From assembly GCA_030830475.1 (NCBI GenBank), contig JAURMX010000065.1:1-64000 (forward strand): a stretch of DNA of 64,000 bases. The letters run 5' to 3'. Source of the stretch: Candidatus Nanopelagicales bacterium. GTDB lineage: Bacteria; Actinomycetota; Actinomycetes; Nanopelagicales; Nanopelagicaceae. Position numbers and translations under genes: made by a program. Under the pieces are notes generated by a model. That model saw only the letters and a list, made by a program, of their open reading frames with translations, had not been told where the DNA came from and searched no databases. Below are positions 1-8,110 of the stretch, in pieces; position 1 is the first letter of the stretch; the number at the start of each line of letters is the position of its first letter.

Positions 1-519
1 CTTTCTGAAGCTTTGCGCAGTCAATCGCAAGCAATCAACGCCAGATCTGAGACGGTTCATGAGAAACCAACATTTCGTCATGCCTTTAGAAGAAATAGAT
101 GTCTTATTCCTGCAAGTGGATATTTTGAATGGGCCACCGAATTAGGAAAATACAAGACCAAACAACCAATTTATATTTCTCATGACGAGGGAAGGTTGTT
201 GGCTTTTTCTGGAATCTATGAAAAATGGATTTCTCCAACAGGTGAAGAAAGAGAAAGTGTTGCGATTATTACCCGCGATGCAGTAAACGAATTAGCAACT
301 ATTCATAATCGGATGCCGCTATTTTTGCCGCGAGATAGATGGGACGCATGGATGGATCCCGAGTTACAAGATATTGAAAAGGTACGCATTTTGATGCAGG
401 TTTCAAATCCCGATGCCAACCTGCGGTTCTGGCCAGTTGCCGATTTAGTTAACTCCATCCGTAACAATGGAGCGGAGCTAATAGCGCCAATCGAGACTCA
501 GCCCGAGACTCTCTTTTAG
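1..519 (+). CDS. SOS response-associated peptidase (SRAP/YedK-HMCES family), 5'-truncated
   Basis: Open from the window edge, so the N-terminus, including the catalytic Cys2 of this family, lies outside. Visible family motifs are NARSET near the start, RCLIPASGYFEW and THNRMP, which shape the DNA-binding active site. SRAP proteins form a covalent crosslink through Cys2 with abasic sites in single-stranded DNA and so protect the sites from strand cleavage. The C-terminal end looks complete (stop at 517-519). It is followed only 36 bases later by sigR, but the intervening SigR-type promoter makes sigR a separate unit. The family call is secure; the missing start cannot be judged. Confidence 0.85.
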   Translation, partial: LSEALRSQSQAINARSETVHEKPTFRHAFRRNRCLIPASGYFEWATELGKYKTKQPIYISHDEGRLLAFSGIYEKWISPTGEERESVAIITRDAVNELATIHNRMPLFLPRDRWDAWMDPELQDIEKVRILMQVSNPDANLRFWPVADLVNSIRNNGAELIAPIETQPETLF

Positions 520-521
520 AG

Positions 522-547
522 GGAATAATCCAATCAAGGTGCGGGTT
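522..547 (+). promoter_or_regulatory. SigR-type promoter of sigR (GGAAT-N18-GTT)
   Basis: GGAAT at 522-526 and GTT at 545-547 are separated by exactly 18 bases, the consensus described for SigR/SigH-family sigma factors of actinobacteria. The expected transcription start, 7-9 bases after GTT, coincides with the sigR GTG at 556, so the SigR-driven mRNA would be leaderless. This fits the known positive autoregulation of sigR. Confidence 0.7.
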
Positions 548-555
548 AGAGGGGT

Positions 556-1218
556 GTGGCGATAACCTTGGAATCGATGCCTACAGAGATTTCAACACCG
601 GACTCCAGCAGCGCTGGAGAGTTGGTCCGTGTCGATCGCGATAAAGAAACTGCAGCAGAACGCACTAAGAGATTTGAAAGAGATGCGCTGCAATATATGA
701 ACCAGCTTTATGCAGCGGCATTGAGATACACAAAGAATCCAGAGGATGCACAGGATCTAGTGCAGGATACATACGCGAAGGCCTACACCTCATTTCACCA
801 ATTTGAACCGGGAACAAATTTAAAGGCTTGGCTTTATCGTGTCTTGACTACTACCTTCATCAATACTTATCGCAAAGATCAACGTCGGCCACAAACTTCA
901 GATTCTGAACTTGAAGATTGGCAGATTGCAGAAGCCTCCTCTCACACTAGTGATCAAGGCAAATCAACTGAAGATGTTGTTTTAGAGAACTTACCTGACA
1001 GCGACATCAAAAAAGCTTTGGCAGAAATCCCAGAAGAGTTCCGCATGGTGGTTTATTTGGCTGATGTTGAAGGTTTCTCTTACAAAGAGATTGCAGAGAT
1101 TGTTGGAGTGCCAGCCGGAACTGTTATGTCCCGTTTGCATCGCGGTCGCAAGCAACTTCGCGAAAAGTTGAGTGACTATGCCCGCGAGCGGGGATATGTG
1201 AAAGGGGGAGCAAAGTGA
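556..1218 (+). CDS. sigR: RNA polymerase sigma factor SigR/SigH (ECF, thiol-oxidative stress)
   Basis: A 220-aa ECF sigma factor. Region 2 contains the typical [32 protein letters not shown] block and [20 protein letters not shown] (each about residues 40-110); region 4 has [24 protein letters not shown] and a [11 protein letters not shown] recognition helix near 185-205. The residues match the Streptomyces SigR / mycobacterial SigH type almost motif for motif. SigR directs thioredoxin, mycothiol and Clp protease genes under disulphide stress. GTG at 556 has no Shine-Dalgarno but sits where the SigR promoter should start transcription. An alternative internal start would remove the poorly conserved first 25 residues. 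It overlaps rsrA by 4 bases (GTGA). Confidence 0.93.
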   Translation: MAITLESMPTEISTPDSSSAGELVRVDRDKETAAERTKRFERDALQYMNQLYAAALRYTKNPEDAQDLVQDTYAKAYTSFHQFEPGTNLKAWLYRVLTTTFINTYRKDQRRPQTSDSELEDWQIAEASSHTSDQGKSTEDVVLENLPDSDIKKALAEIPEEFRMVVYLADVEGFSYKEIAEIVGVPAGTVMSRLHRGRKQLREKLSDYARERGYVKGGAK

Positions 1219-1592
1219 ACCTGATTAATTGCGCCGCCTGCCAGGACTCCCTATTTCTATTTATCGATAATGAGATTGAAGATAGCGCAGTCTTTAATCA
1301 AATCGCTTTCCACTTACAAGATTGCGCGCCATGTCGTAACCAATTAGAGATGGAGAGAAAAGCTCTGCAGTTGGTTCGTGAGCTATTAACTAGATCCTGT
1401 TGCGAGACCGCTCCTTCGACACTACAGGAACGTATCGCTCACCAACTTTACGAACTGCAACTTCAGGAGCTATCCGGCTACACCCAAACTGAAATTATCA
1501 CTCAATACCGTCGCACCGAGATAACTATTGATGGAGAAACCCAGATTGAAATTGAAACTTCCCATGAAATCAGAAGGGATTTTCCCTTTTAG
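1215..1592 (+). CDS. rsrA: RsrA-type zinc-binding anti-sigma factor (mycothiol system)
   Basis: A 125-aa ZAS-family anti-sigma factor translationally coupled to sigR through a GTGA overlap. The zinc/redox residues are visible: C6 and C9, the H33-x3-C37-x2-C40 signature, and the C62-C63 pair that corresponds to the trigger cysteine of RsrA. In the family, reduced zinc-bound RsrA sequesters SigR; disulphide formation releases zinc and the sigma factor. The C-terminal 45 residues, a polar beta-like tail, make it somewhat longer than the Streptomyces protein (about 105 aa). The pairing with SigR leaves little doubt. Confidence 0.9.
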   Translation: MNLINCAACQDSLFLFIDNEIEDSAVFNQIAFHLQDCAPCRNQLEMERKALQLVRELLTRSCCETAPSTLQERIAHQLYELQLQELSGYTQTEIITQYRRTEITIDGETQIEIETSHEIRRDFPF

Positions 1593-1607
1593 TTGACCGG
1601 CTCCTGC

Positions 1608-1613
1608 TAGGTT
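1608..1613 (+). promoter_or_regulatory. -10 hexamer TAGGTT, leaderless start
   Basis: TAGGTT lies 8 bases before the ATG at 1622. There is no Shine-Dalgarno sequence, so transcription would start at or next to the ATG. Confidence 0.45.
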
Positions 1614-1621
1614 ATTAACTG

Positions 1622-2038
1622 ATGCAAAATGAATCGGTAGTTGGCGCGGTCGGCATATCCCAGATGATGGTGCGGCCCGGCGATACCTCTTTGGCTCATG
1701 GCAGTGGTGATATGCCAATACTCTCGAATAGTTTTCTTATTACTTTGATGGAAAGCGCCTGCAACTCAGCGATTGCTGAGTTTCTCGATAATGGCGAATC
1801 CACAACTCTTATCGAGCTAAAACTTCAACTTCACCAATCGGTTGGAATTGGAACTGAGATACAGGGCTCTGCGACCTGTGTGGCATTTGAAGATAATGAA
1901 TTAACTTTCTTGTGCGAAATACATGACGGCCCGCGCCTAGTTGCTGCATCACTGATGCGTCGCAACATCGTGGAAAGGGTTTCTTTCCTGGCACGGACCG
2001 CCGCGCTTGCCCTCATGTCTCAACAAGAGGGCGAATAG
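1622..2038 (+). CDS. Hotdog-fold thioesterase, FlK (fluoroacetyl-CoA thioesterase)-like
   Basis: 138 aa. The arrangement resembles FlK-like hotdog thioesterases: PGDTSLAHGSGDMPILSNSFLITLMESACNSAI in the first half carries the long hotdog helix with the conserved ME, then the strand region SVGIGTEIQGSATCVAFEDNELTFLCEIHD. Such proteins hydrolyse acyl-CoA thioesters or act as housekeeping thioesterases; the substrate here cannot be read from the sequence and fluoroacetyl-CoA should not be assumed. The gene stands alone, 29 bases after rsrA, with its own TAGGTT -10 element. It converges on sodN with a gap of 2 bases. Confidence 0.7.
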   Translation: MQNESVVGAVGISQMMVRPGDTSLAHGSGDMPILSNSFLITLMESACNSAIAEFLDNGESTTLIELKLQLHQSVGIGTEIQGSATCVAFEDNELTFLCEIHDGPRLVAASLMRRNIVERVSFLARTAALALMSQQEGE

Positions 2039-2040
2039 CT

Positions 2041-2415
2041 CTACTTCTTAGTTGCCCAGAAAATCTCGGCAATCTCATCAATCTTGCCAATTAACTTATC
2101 GGCAACTGCAACATCAACTGTGCCCTTGGTTCCAGCTGCTCCAGCTAACTTGGTCGCTTCGTTGAAAAGGCCATGGAGTTGTGGGTAAGCCTCAAAATGA
2201 TTTGGCTTGAAGTAATCGGTCCACAAAACCCAAAGATGTTCCTTAACCATATTGGAGCGAGCTTCCTTGATTGAAACTGCACGGGACTTGAAATCTGGAT
2301 CAGATGAAGCCGCGTACTTCTCCATGCAAGCCTTTACCGATTGAGCTTCAATTTTGGCTTGAGCTGGATCGTAAACACCGCAAGGTAGATCACAATGTGC
2401 ATAAACGGTAAGCAT
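2041..2415 (-). CDS. sodN: Nickel superoxide dismutase (precursor)
   Basis: 124-aa precursor of NiSOD, which disproportionates superoxide in the cytoplasm. The nickel hook HCDLPCGVYDP follows directly after a six-residue leader MLTVYA: after cleavage His1, Cys2 and Cys6 bind nickel. The rest (IEAQSVKACMEKYAAS, VKEHLWVLWTDYFKP, PQLHGLFNEATKLAGAAG) matches the four-helix NiSOD subunit, and the mature length of 118 aa is normal. I chose ATG at 2415 because GTGAGGTC lies 5 bases upstream; an upstream in-frame ATG at 2442 has no ribosome site but would give a 15-residue propeptide, close to the Streptomyces length. The maturation protease sodX is divergent next door. Confidence 0.93.
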   Translation of the reverse strand: MLTVYAHCDLPCGVYDPAQAKIEAQSVKACMEKYAASSDPDFKSRAVSIKEARSNMVKEHLWVLWTDYFKPNHFEAYPQLHGLFNEATKLAGAAGTKGTVDVAVADKLIGKIDEIAEIFWATKK

Positions 2416-2474
2416 TTTGACCTCACTTCTAAAAGAGTTCATATTTACTGCAATTGAGTGCAAGACTACCCGCC

Positions 2475-2837
2475 ATGTCGCGGTTTGGCTCATCAAAGTT
2501 GGGATTGAAGCTGGTGAAGGTTTCCGGCTCCTCAATGAAGCCCACTTACAGTGACGGGGATGTGCTTTTAGTCCGCTGGTTTTCACAGCTACCCTCGGAA
2601 TTGGCTCTGGGCACAGTTGTTGTGATTGAAAGAGATGAAATGCCCGGTGTTTTCCTAATTAAGAGGGTTCAAAAATCTCATAGTGGTTTGTATTGGGTAG
2701 AAGGCGATAATCGAGAGAGTGATGTGCAGGAGTTCATGAATGACTCAAGAAAATGGGGCTATATAAAAGCACATGAAGTGCGTGGCAAAGTTTTGTTTAG
2801 ATTAAAGAAATCTAACGGGCAAAAACTTCAGCGATAA
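2475..2837 (+). CDS. sodX: Nickel-type superoxide dismutase maturation protease (S26 family)
   Basis: 120-aa signal-peptidase-like serine protease. The catalytic dyad is visible: Ser20 in VSGSSMKPTYSDGD and Lys63 in FLIKRV, followed by the conserved GDNRESD and the W-GYI block. There is no N-terminal membrane segment, as expected for the cytosolic protease that removes the NiSOD propeptide so that the His1 amino group can ligate nickel. It is transcribed divergently from sodN, with 59 bases between start codons. ATG at 2475 is chosen; an in-frame TTG lies at 2454. Its 3' end overlaps the 3' end of kgd by 26 bases. Confidence 0.88.
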   Translation: MSRFGSSKLGLKLVKVSGSSMKPTYSDGDVLLVRWFSQLPSELALGTVVVIERDEMPGVFLIKRVQKSHSGLYWVEGDNRESDVQEFMNDSRKWGYIKAHEVRGKVLFRLKKSNGQKLQR

Positions 2838-5800
2838 GAGCTTTCTGCTCTTCTTCGTGAACATAAATGCTGCCAGTCGCTGGACTTGCTGCTGCGCGGC
2901 GTGAAATGCGACGCATCTCGCGTCCATTCAAATGCTCGGCAAGGTTTGCTGAAACAAATGGCCACGGACCTTGATTTGCTGGTTCATCCTGTACCCAAAC
3001 AACTTGTGCGTTTGGATGTTTGTTGATTTCAGCCACAATTTCATTAATTGGAAGCGGATATATCTGCTCTACTCGTGCGATTGCTACTGAGTTATCTCCA
3101 GATTTCGCGCGTTCTGCTACTAACTCCCAATAGATCTTGCCGCTGCAAAGAACTAACTTGCTGGCGTTGCTTACCGATTCATCACCAATAAATGGTCGGA
3201 AAGTTCCGGAGGTAAAGTCGGAGAGTTTCGAAGCTGCCGCCTTCAAACGTAACATTGATTTAGGTTCGAAAACAATCAACGGCCTGCGCGCCGGATTCAT
3301 TACATGCCAACGCAACAAGTGGAAATAGGAGGCAGGAGATGAAGGCTGTGCGACCGTCATATTATTTTCAGCGCATAAAGTTAGGAATCGTTCGATGCGG
3401 CCAGATGAGTGATCTGGACCTTGGCCCTCGTAACCATGAGGCAAGAGCAATACGATTGAGGAGCGCTCTCCCCATTTCTGCAGGGAAGAGGAGATGAACT
3501 CATCAATTATGGTCTGAGCACCATTTGCGAAGTCACCAAACTGCGCCTCCCAAAGTACTAAAGCATTTTCCCGTTCAACTGAATACCCATACTCAAAGCC
3601 CATTGCGGCATATTCCGACAGCAGCGAGTCAACTACAAAGAACTGGTTTTCATTATCAAGAAGAGCGCGAAGTGGAATCCATTCGCTGCCATCTTCATGA
3701 TCTCTGATTACGGCGTGACGGTTAGAGAAAGTTCCTCGTCCAACATCCTGTCCCGCAATACGAACAGGATGACCGTCTAGTAATAGTGAGCCAAAAGCCA
3801 GCATTTCACCGCCGGACCAATCGATAGTTCCATCATCCAACATAGTGACACGACGTTGTAATTGTGGCATCAACTTTGGATGAACTTTGAAGCTTTCTGG
3901 CACGGCGACTTGAGTAGCTGCAATCTGTCTAGCAACAGATTCAGCGATTGCGGTATTGGTCTTAAGTGGATCAAAGGTTTCTAGCTTGTTAAAGGCCAGC
4001 TGCTCAGGTAGTTTGTCATGAACAATGTTGAAGATGCCTTCCAATTGAGCTTGGAACTCACGAGCAATTTGATCAGATTCTTCTTGAGTTATATCGCCAC
4101 GACCAACCAATGCTTCTGCGTATAGAACTCGAGTGGTGCGCTTTGCATCAATTAACTTGTACATGCGTGGTTGTGTGAAACTTGGTTCATCACCTTCATT
4201 GTGTCCGCGGCGGCGATAGCAAACCATGTCGATAACAACATCTTTGTTAAATGTTTGACGGTACTCGAACGCTACTCGCGCTACACGTACACATGCTTCG
4301 GGATCATCTCCATTTACATGGAATACCGGAGCTTGAATCAACTTTGCAATATCGGTGGAGTAACGAGAGGAGCGGGCTGACTCAGGTGATGTTGTAAAGC
4401 CAACCTGATTGTTAATAACAACATGAATTGTGCCGCCAGTGCGATAGCCGCGTAGCTGCGACATGTTGAGGGTTTCAGCAACTACGCCTTGACCAGCAAA
4501 AGCCGCATCTCCGTGTATCAGGATCGGAAGTACTGAAAAAGCACTCTTTACATTCTTTCGATCCTGCTTGGCTCGAACGATTCCCTCTAGAACGGGGTTA
4601 ACCGCCTCTAAGTGTGAAGGGTTGGCGGCAAGATAAATCTTGGTCTTATCACCTGATTCGGTAACGAAATCACCATAGGTCCCAAGGTGATACTTAACAT
4701 CACCAGAACCTTGGACTTCATTCTTTTGGTAGTGACCTTCAAACTCCTGGAATATTTGTCCGTAGGATTTTCCAGCAACATTTGCCAACACATTTAGACG
4801 ACCACGGTGCGGCATTCCAATGCAAACCTCATCAAGCTCGGCTTTCGCAGCAAAACGGGCAATCGCATCAAGAAGAGGAATAACAGACTCCCCACCTTCT
4901 AGTGAGAAGCGCTTCTGTCCTACGAACTTAGTGTGCAGGAAGGTTTCAAAAGCTTCTGCTGAATTTAATTTGCGGAGAATTCTTAGCTGCTCTTCACGTG
5001 GGAAGAATGGTGAACCAACTTCAACCTGACTCTGAATCCATTTACGCTCTTCAGGAGAATCGATATACATGTATTCGATTCCAATTGAACGGCAGTATGA
5101 GTCACGAAGAGTGCCGAGAATATTCCTCAACTTTGCGTAAGGACGACCACCGAAACCACCGGTCGCAACCTCTCGATCTAAATCCCAAAGTGTTAAACCA
5201 TGCGTAACAACATCAAGATCTTGATGGCTACGCTGTTTGTATTCAAGTGGATCTATGTCAGCCATTAAATGTCCGCTTGTGCGGTAGGCCTGAATCAATT
5301 GCTGAACACGAGCCGCCTTATTGAGCTGATCTTTTCCTTCCGGAATGTCTGCATGCCAATGAATAGGAACATAAGGAATTCGCAAAGCAGCAAAAATCTC
5401 ACCGTAGAAATCTTCGGCTCCCAAGAGAATTTCATGTATCCGGCGCAGGAAATCACCTGATTGAGCACCTTGAATGATGCGGTGGTCATACGTAGAGGTA
5501 AGGGTGACAACTTTGGAAATCGCTAACTCAGCAATGGTTTCCTCGCTGGCCCCTTGGAACTCAGCTGGATAATCCATCGCTCCAACGCCGAGAATTAATC
5601 CCTGTCCCTGAACCAAGCGCGGAACTGAGTGAACCGTTCCGATCGTTCCTGGATTTGTGAGTGAAACAGTTGTCCCAGCAAAATCTTCAACAGTCAGAGC
5701 ACCTTTGCGTGCTTTCTTTACTAAAGCTTCATACTCGGACCAGAACTGGCCAAAATCTAGATTCTCGCATCCCTTAATTGATGGAACTAATAATTGGCGA

Positions 5801-6480
5801 GAGCCATCCTCTTTAGCCAAGTCAATTGCGATTCCCAAATTGATGTGATCAGGAAATCCGATTGCTGGTTTGCCATCTTGATCGGTAAAGAATGCATTCA
5901 TCTCAGGCATCTCGCGCATCGCTTTAATCATCGCGTAACCGATTAGATGAGTGAAAGATACTTTTCCGCCACGTGCTCGCTTCAAATGATTATTAATAAC
6001 AGTTCGATTATCAATCATTAATTTGGCTGGAACAGCTCTGACGCTGGTAGCGGTAGGAACATTCAAAGAGGCTTCCATGCTCTGCACAACTCGATTAGCA
6101 ACTCCGCGAAGTGGTTCTACCCGTGCAGATGTGGGCGCTGTAACTTGAGGGGCGGGTTTAGCAACAACTTGTGCCGGTGTTGGAGTTGGCTGAGTGGTTG
6201 GTCTAACAGTTGGTTGTGGTGTAGACGCAATTACTGGTTCAGGAGTAACAACAACATTGACCGGCGCTTGCGGCTGCTGTTGCCGCTTTGGAATTGGCGG
6301 GACACCTGCAGATGTTGCGGCTGCCGTGTTGCTTCCGGGTTTGTATCCAGCGAAGAACTCTTTCCAATCATCTTCAACAGAGTTGGGATCGGCTAAATAA
6401 CGTTCATACATTTCATCGACGAGCCACTCATTTGATCCAAATGAGCCGCCGAATTTGTTATCTGGAGTCATGCCCGCCAC
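2812..6480 (-). CDS. kgd: Multifunctional 2-oxoglutarate dehydrogenase E1/E2 (Kgd/OdhA)
   Basis: About 1,222 aa, the actinobacterial fusion of an E2 succinyltransferase core and a thiamine-diphosphate E1. Order: an N-terminal segment GGSFGSNEWLVDEMYERYL that resembles the E1 N-terminus; a Pro/Gln/Thr-rich linker (about residues 45-115); an acyltransferase domain with the HxxxD-type motif in TYDHRIIQGAQSGDFL near 330; then E1 with MPHRGRLNVLAN, HGDAAFAGQGVV near 660 and VVINNQVGFTTSP. No lipoyl domain is present, as in Mycobacterium and Corynebacterium, where it works with SucB/AceF and Lpd in the TCA cycle and is inhibited by GarA/OdhI. GTG at 6480 is preferred because TAGGCT stands 8 bases upstream; ATG at 6471 is the alternative and neither has a Shine-Dalgarno. 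Confidence 0.95.
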   Translation of the reverse strand: MAGMTPDNKFGGSFGSNEWLVDEMYERYLADPNSVEDDWKEFFAGYKPGSNTAAATSAGVPPIPKRQQQPQAPVNVVVTPEPVIASTPQPTVRPTTQPTPTPAQVVAKPAPQVTAPTSARVEPLRGVANRVVQSMEASLNVPTATSVRAVPAKLMIDNRTVINNHLKRARGGKVSFTHLIGYAMIKAMREMPEMNAFFTDQDGKPAIGFPDHINLGIAIDLAKEDGSRQLLVPSIKGCENLDFGQFWSEYEALVKKARKGALTVEDFAGTTVSLTNPGTIGTVHSVPRLVQGQGLILGVGAMDYPAEFQGASEETIAELAISKVVTLTSTYDHRIIQGAQSGDFLRRIHEILLGAEDFYGEIFAALRIPYVPIHWHADIPEGKDQLNKAARVQQLIQAYRTSGHLMADIDPLEYKQRSHQDLDVVTHGLTLWDLDREVATGGFGGRPYAKLRNILGTLRDSYCRSIGIEYMYIDSPEERKWIQSQVEVGSPFFPREEQLRILRKLNSAEAFETFLHTKFVGQKRFSLEGGESVIPLLDAIARFAAKAELDEVCIGMPHRGRLNVLANVAGKSYGQIFQEFEGHYQKNEVQGSGDVKYHLGTYGDFVTESGDKTKIYLAANPSHLEAVNPVLEGIVRAKQDRKNVKSAFSVLPILIHGDAAFAGQGVVAETLNMSQLRGYRTGGTIHVVINNQVGFTTSPESARSSRYSTDIAKLIQAPVFHVNGDDPEACVRVARVAFEYRQTFNKDVVIDMVCYRRRGHNEGDEPSFTQPRMYKLIDAKRTTRVLYAEALVGRGDITQEESDQIAREFQAQLEGIFNIVHDKLPEQLAFNKLETFDPLKTNTAIAESVARQIAATQVAVPESFKVHPKLMPQLQRRVTMLDDGTIDWSGGEMLAFGSLLLDGHPVRIAGQDVGRGTFSNRHAVIRDHEDGSEWIPLRALLDNENQFFVVDSLLSEYAAMGFEYGYSVERENALVLWEAQFGDFANGAQTIIDEFISSSLQKWGERSSIVLLLPHGYEGQGPDHSSGRIERFLTLCAENNMTVAQPSSPASYFHLLRWHVMNPARRPLIVFEPKSMLRLKAAASKLSDFTSGTFRPFIGDESVSNASKLVLCSGKIYWELVAERAKSGDNSVAIARVEQIYPLPINEIVAEINKHPNAQVVWVQDEPANQGPWPFVSANLAEHLNGREMRRISRRAAASPATGSIYVHEEEQKALIAEVFAR

Positions 6481-6488
6481 AGAACGAA

Positions 6489-6494
6489 AGCCTA
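6489..6494 (-). promoter_or_regulatory. -10 hexamer TAGGCT of kgd
   Basis: Read on the minus strand, TAGGCT is followed by 8 bases and then GTG (6480), the leaderless arrangement seen at several other genes here. If ATG 6471 is the start, the leader would be about 9 bases. Confidence 0.45.
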
Positions 6495-6586
6495 TCTGCG
6501 TTAGAGGAGAGCACTCCACCCGGCCAGAGCGTGATTGGCCACAGTTTCAACCTGCATCTTTGCCGGACCTAGGGCACCCTCGCCCC

Positions 6587-7285
6587 ATGGGATTAGCTTT
6601 TGTGACCGGCGCCAGTCGGGGATTGGGCCGAGAGGTAGTACGGGAACTGGTTGCAAAAGGGCATCAAGTAATAGGTATCGCGAAAGATCCACAAAATGCT
6701 CAAAGCGCTGCGACCGAGCTCGGCATCCCTTTTGAATTGGTAGATCTACAGGAGATCGCGGCCACCCGTCAGATGGCGCAACAACTCCTCGACAAGTACG
6801 GCGTTCCCGAGATCTTGGTGTTAGCGCACGGTGTTATGAGCGAGAAGATGGCAAAGACGCTACGCACCAACGATGCAGAGTGGTCCCGCGTTATGGATAT
6901 TAATCTCAACTCTGTTTTTACCTTGGTCAACGCAATTGGAGCGCCGATGGCGGATGCGAGAAAAGGTCGAGTCATTATTTTCTCTGCTTGTCTCGGAAGA
7001 ATGTCCGGTCCGGGAAATGCTGGTGGATTAGCTCCTTATCGAATTTCAAAAGCAGGCGTTAACGCTCTAGTTAGAAACTTGGCGCATGAAACTGGACATG
7101 GCACAAGAGGTTTCTTAGTTGATGCCATCTGTCCAAATCACAGCCGCACAGATATGGGGGGAGCCGATGCTCCGCGTAGCGCGCAAGAGGGCGCTGCCAC
7201 AGCGGTTTGGTTAGCTCTACGAGAGTTTAATCAGGGAGATACAACCGGTGTGCTTTGGGAGGATCAAGAGGTTGTTCCTTGGTGA
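6587..7285 (+). CDS. Short-chain dehydrogenase/reductase
   Basis: 232-aa classical SDR. The Rossmann motif VTGASRGLG stands at residues 5-13, the structural motif LAHGVMS (NAG-like position) at about 80, N107 region DINLNSVF, a Ser in IIFSACLGRMSGPGNAGG, and the catalytic YRISKAG near residue 150. Substrate unknown: the N-terminal dinucleotide loop does not settle NAD against NADP. The start at ATG 6587 puts the nucleotide-binding strand right at the N-terminus, as in typical SDRs; the longer reading upstream has no family similarity. It is divergent from kgd and its 3' end overlaps the next, convergent gene by 22 bases. Confidence 0.8.
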   Translation: MGLAFVTGASRGLGREVVRELVAKGHQVIGIAKDPQNAQSAATELGIPFELVDLQEIAATRQMAQQLLDKYGVPEILVLAHGVMSEKMAKTLRTNDAEWSRVMDINLNSVFTLVNAIGAPMADARKGRVIIFSACLGRMSGPGNAGGLAPYRISKAGVNALVRNLAHETGHGTRGFLVDAICPNHSRTDMGGADAPRSAQEGAATAVWLALREFNQGDTTGVLWEDQEVVPW

Positions 7286-7656
7286 GGCTTACTTGATTTT
7301 GGAATAGCAGCTAGCGCAGATAGCAAAGTTAAAACCGCAAACACGCCAAGTACTACACCAATTAAAACTCTATCGCCATCAATCATGTAATAGGAAACAC
7401 CAATTGCAATTAAATTAGCCATAACGGTGGGGCCGCGTCCGTAATTTCTTTGTTGACGAAAACCGCGACCAGCAAATAAGAGACCAGTTCCACCAAGCAC
7501 TAAGAAAACAATCTCTGCGATTACCGCATCGAGCTCCTCTACCTGAGAGGTCAAGGTGCGAATCAGTAAATAGAGTCCCAAAGCCAGAAGAAATACCCCT
7601 TCAACACTTACTAAGAAAGCGGCAATTGCGTGTACTTTTTTGGGAACTAGGCGCAT
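7264..7656 (-). CDS. Small integral membrane protein, unknown function
   Basis: 130 aa with four hydrophobic stretches: about residues 9-30, 44-63, 77-90 and 95-116, separated by short charged loops (a basic RGFRQQRNYGRG loop after the second). No enzyme motif was recognised. A TATTCT hexamer 7 bases upstream of the ATG and the absence of a Shine-Dalgarno suggest a leaderless transcript. The short C-terminal tail overlaps the SDR gene on the other strand. The regular membrane topology argues that it is real. Confidence 0.65.
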   Translation of the reverse strand: MRLVPKKVHAIAAFLVSVEGVFLLALGLYLLIRTLTSQVEELDAVIAEIVFLVLGGTGLLFAGRGFRQQRNYGRGPTVMANLIAIGVSYYMIDGDRVLIGVVLGVFAVLTLLSALAAIPKSSKPHQGTTS

Positions 7657-7663
7657 GAAGCAA

Positions 7664-7669
7664 AGAATA
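7664..7669 (-). promoter_or_regulatory. -10 hexamer TATTCT, leaderless start
   Basis: On the minus strand TATTCT is followed by 7 bases and the ATG at 7656. No ribosome-binding site is present. Confidence 0.4.
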
Positions 7670-7720
7670 GGGTATGAGAAAAGGGTTTTCTGGTCTTGTA
7701 TTAAGGCAATAACTTCTCTT

Positions 7721-8110
7721 ATGGCCTATTTTGATGAGGGTATCTATGACCCACTAACTGGGTTGCTCGCCCCGCTCTATTTTTATGAGAGTTCACAACG
7801 TCTAATTTCCTGGGCCGAACGTACTGGTAGGCGCACCGCTCTAATCTCAATTCAATTAGGTGATCTAAAGGATGACCAGGTAATCAAATGTGCTTCAGAT
7901 ATAAATGTGGAGTTACGTGGTGGAGATTTGCTAGGAAGAGTGAGCGAAAAGATTTTTGTACTTCATTTGATCGGAGACTTGCTGGGTGCAAAACAGTTAA
8001 TTTTCCGATTAGAAAACAAAACCAAAGCCAAAGCCAATCTAGTTTTTGAAGCAGTTGAGTTACAGAATGGCGAAGGTATTGCATCCGCACTCAAGCGCTT
8101 GGGTGCTTAG
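7721..8110 (+). CDS. Degenerate GGDEF-like domain protein
   Basis: 129 aa. The opening IYDPLTGLLAPLYFYESSQRLISWAERTGRRTALISIQLGD follows the usual start of diguanylate cyclase domains (D-x-LTGL-x3-x-F). Further on, ELRGGDLLGRVSEKIFVLHLIGD occupies the place of R-x-x-D-x2-x-R-GGDEF-x-x-x-L, with VSEKIF instead of GGDEF. The catalytic signature is therefore lost and activity is unlikely; a structural or binding role is possible. ATG at 7721 begins just before the domain; the frame is open further upstream to 7640, overlapping the divergent membrane gene. The 3' end overlaps oligoribonuclease, an enzyme that degrades pGpG, by 4 bases. Confidence 0.55.
   Translation: MAYFDEGIYDPLTGLLAPLYFYESSQRLISWAERTGRRTALISIQLGDLKDDQVIKCASDINVELRGGDLLGRVSEKIFVLHLIGDLLGAKQLIFRLENKTKAKANLVFEAVELQNGEGIASALKRLGA

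Noticed and set aside
1593-1598. TTGACC as the -35 element of the thioesterase gene
   Set aside because: Only 9 bases from the TAGGTT hexamer, too close for a normal spacer.
6455-6586. N-terminal extension of the SDR gene upstream of 6587
   Set aside because: The 44 extra residues overlap the kgd promoter and start, and do not resemble SDR sequence.
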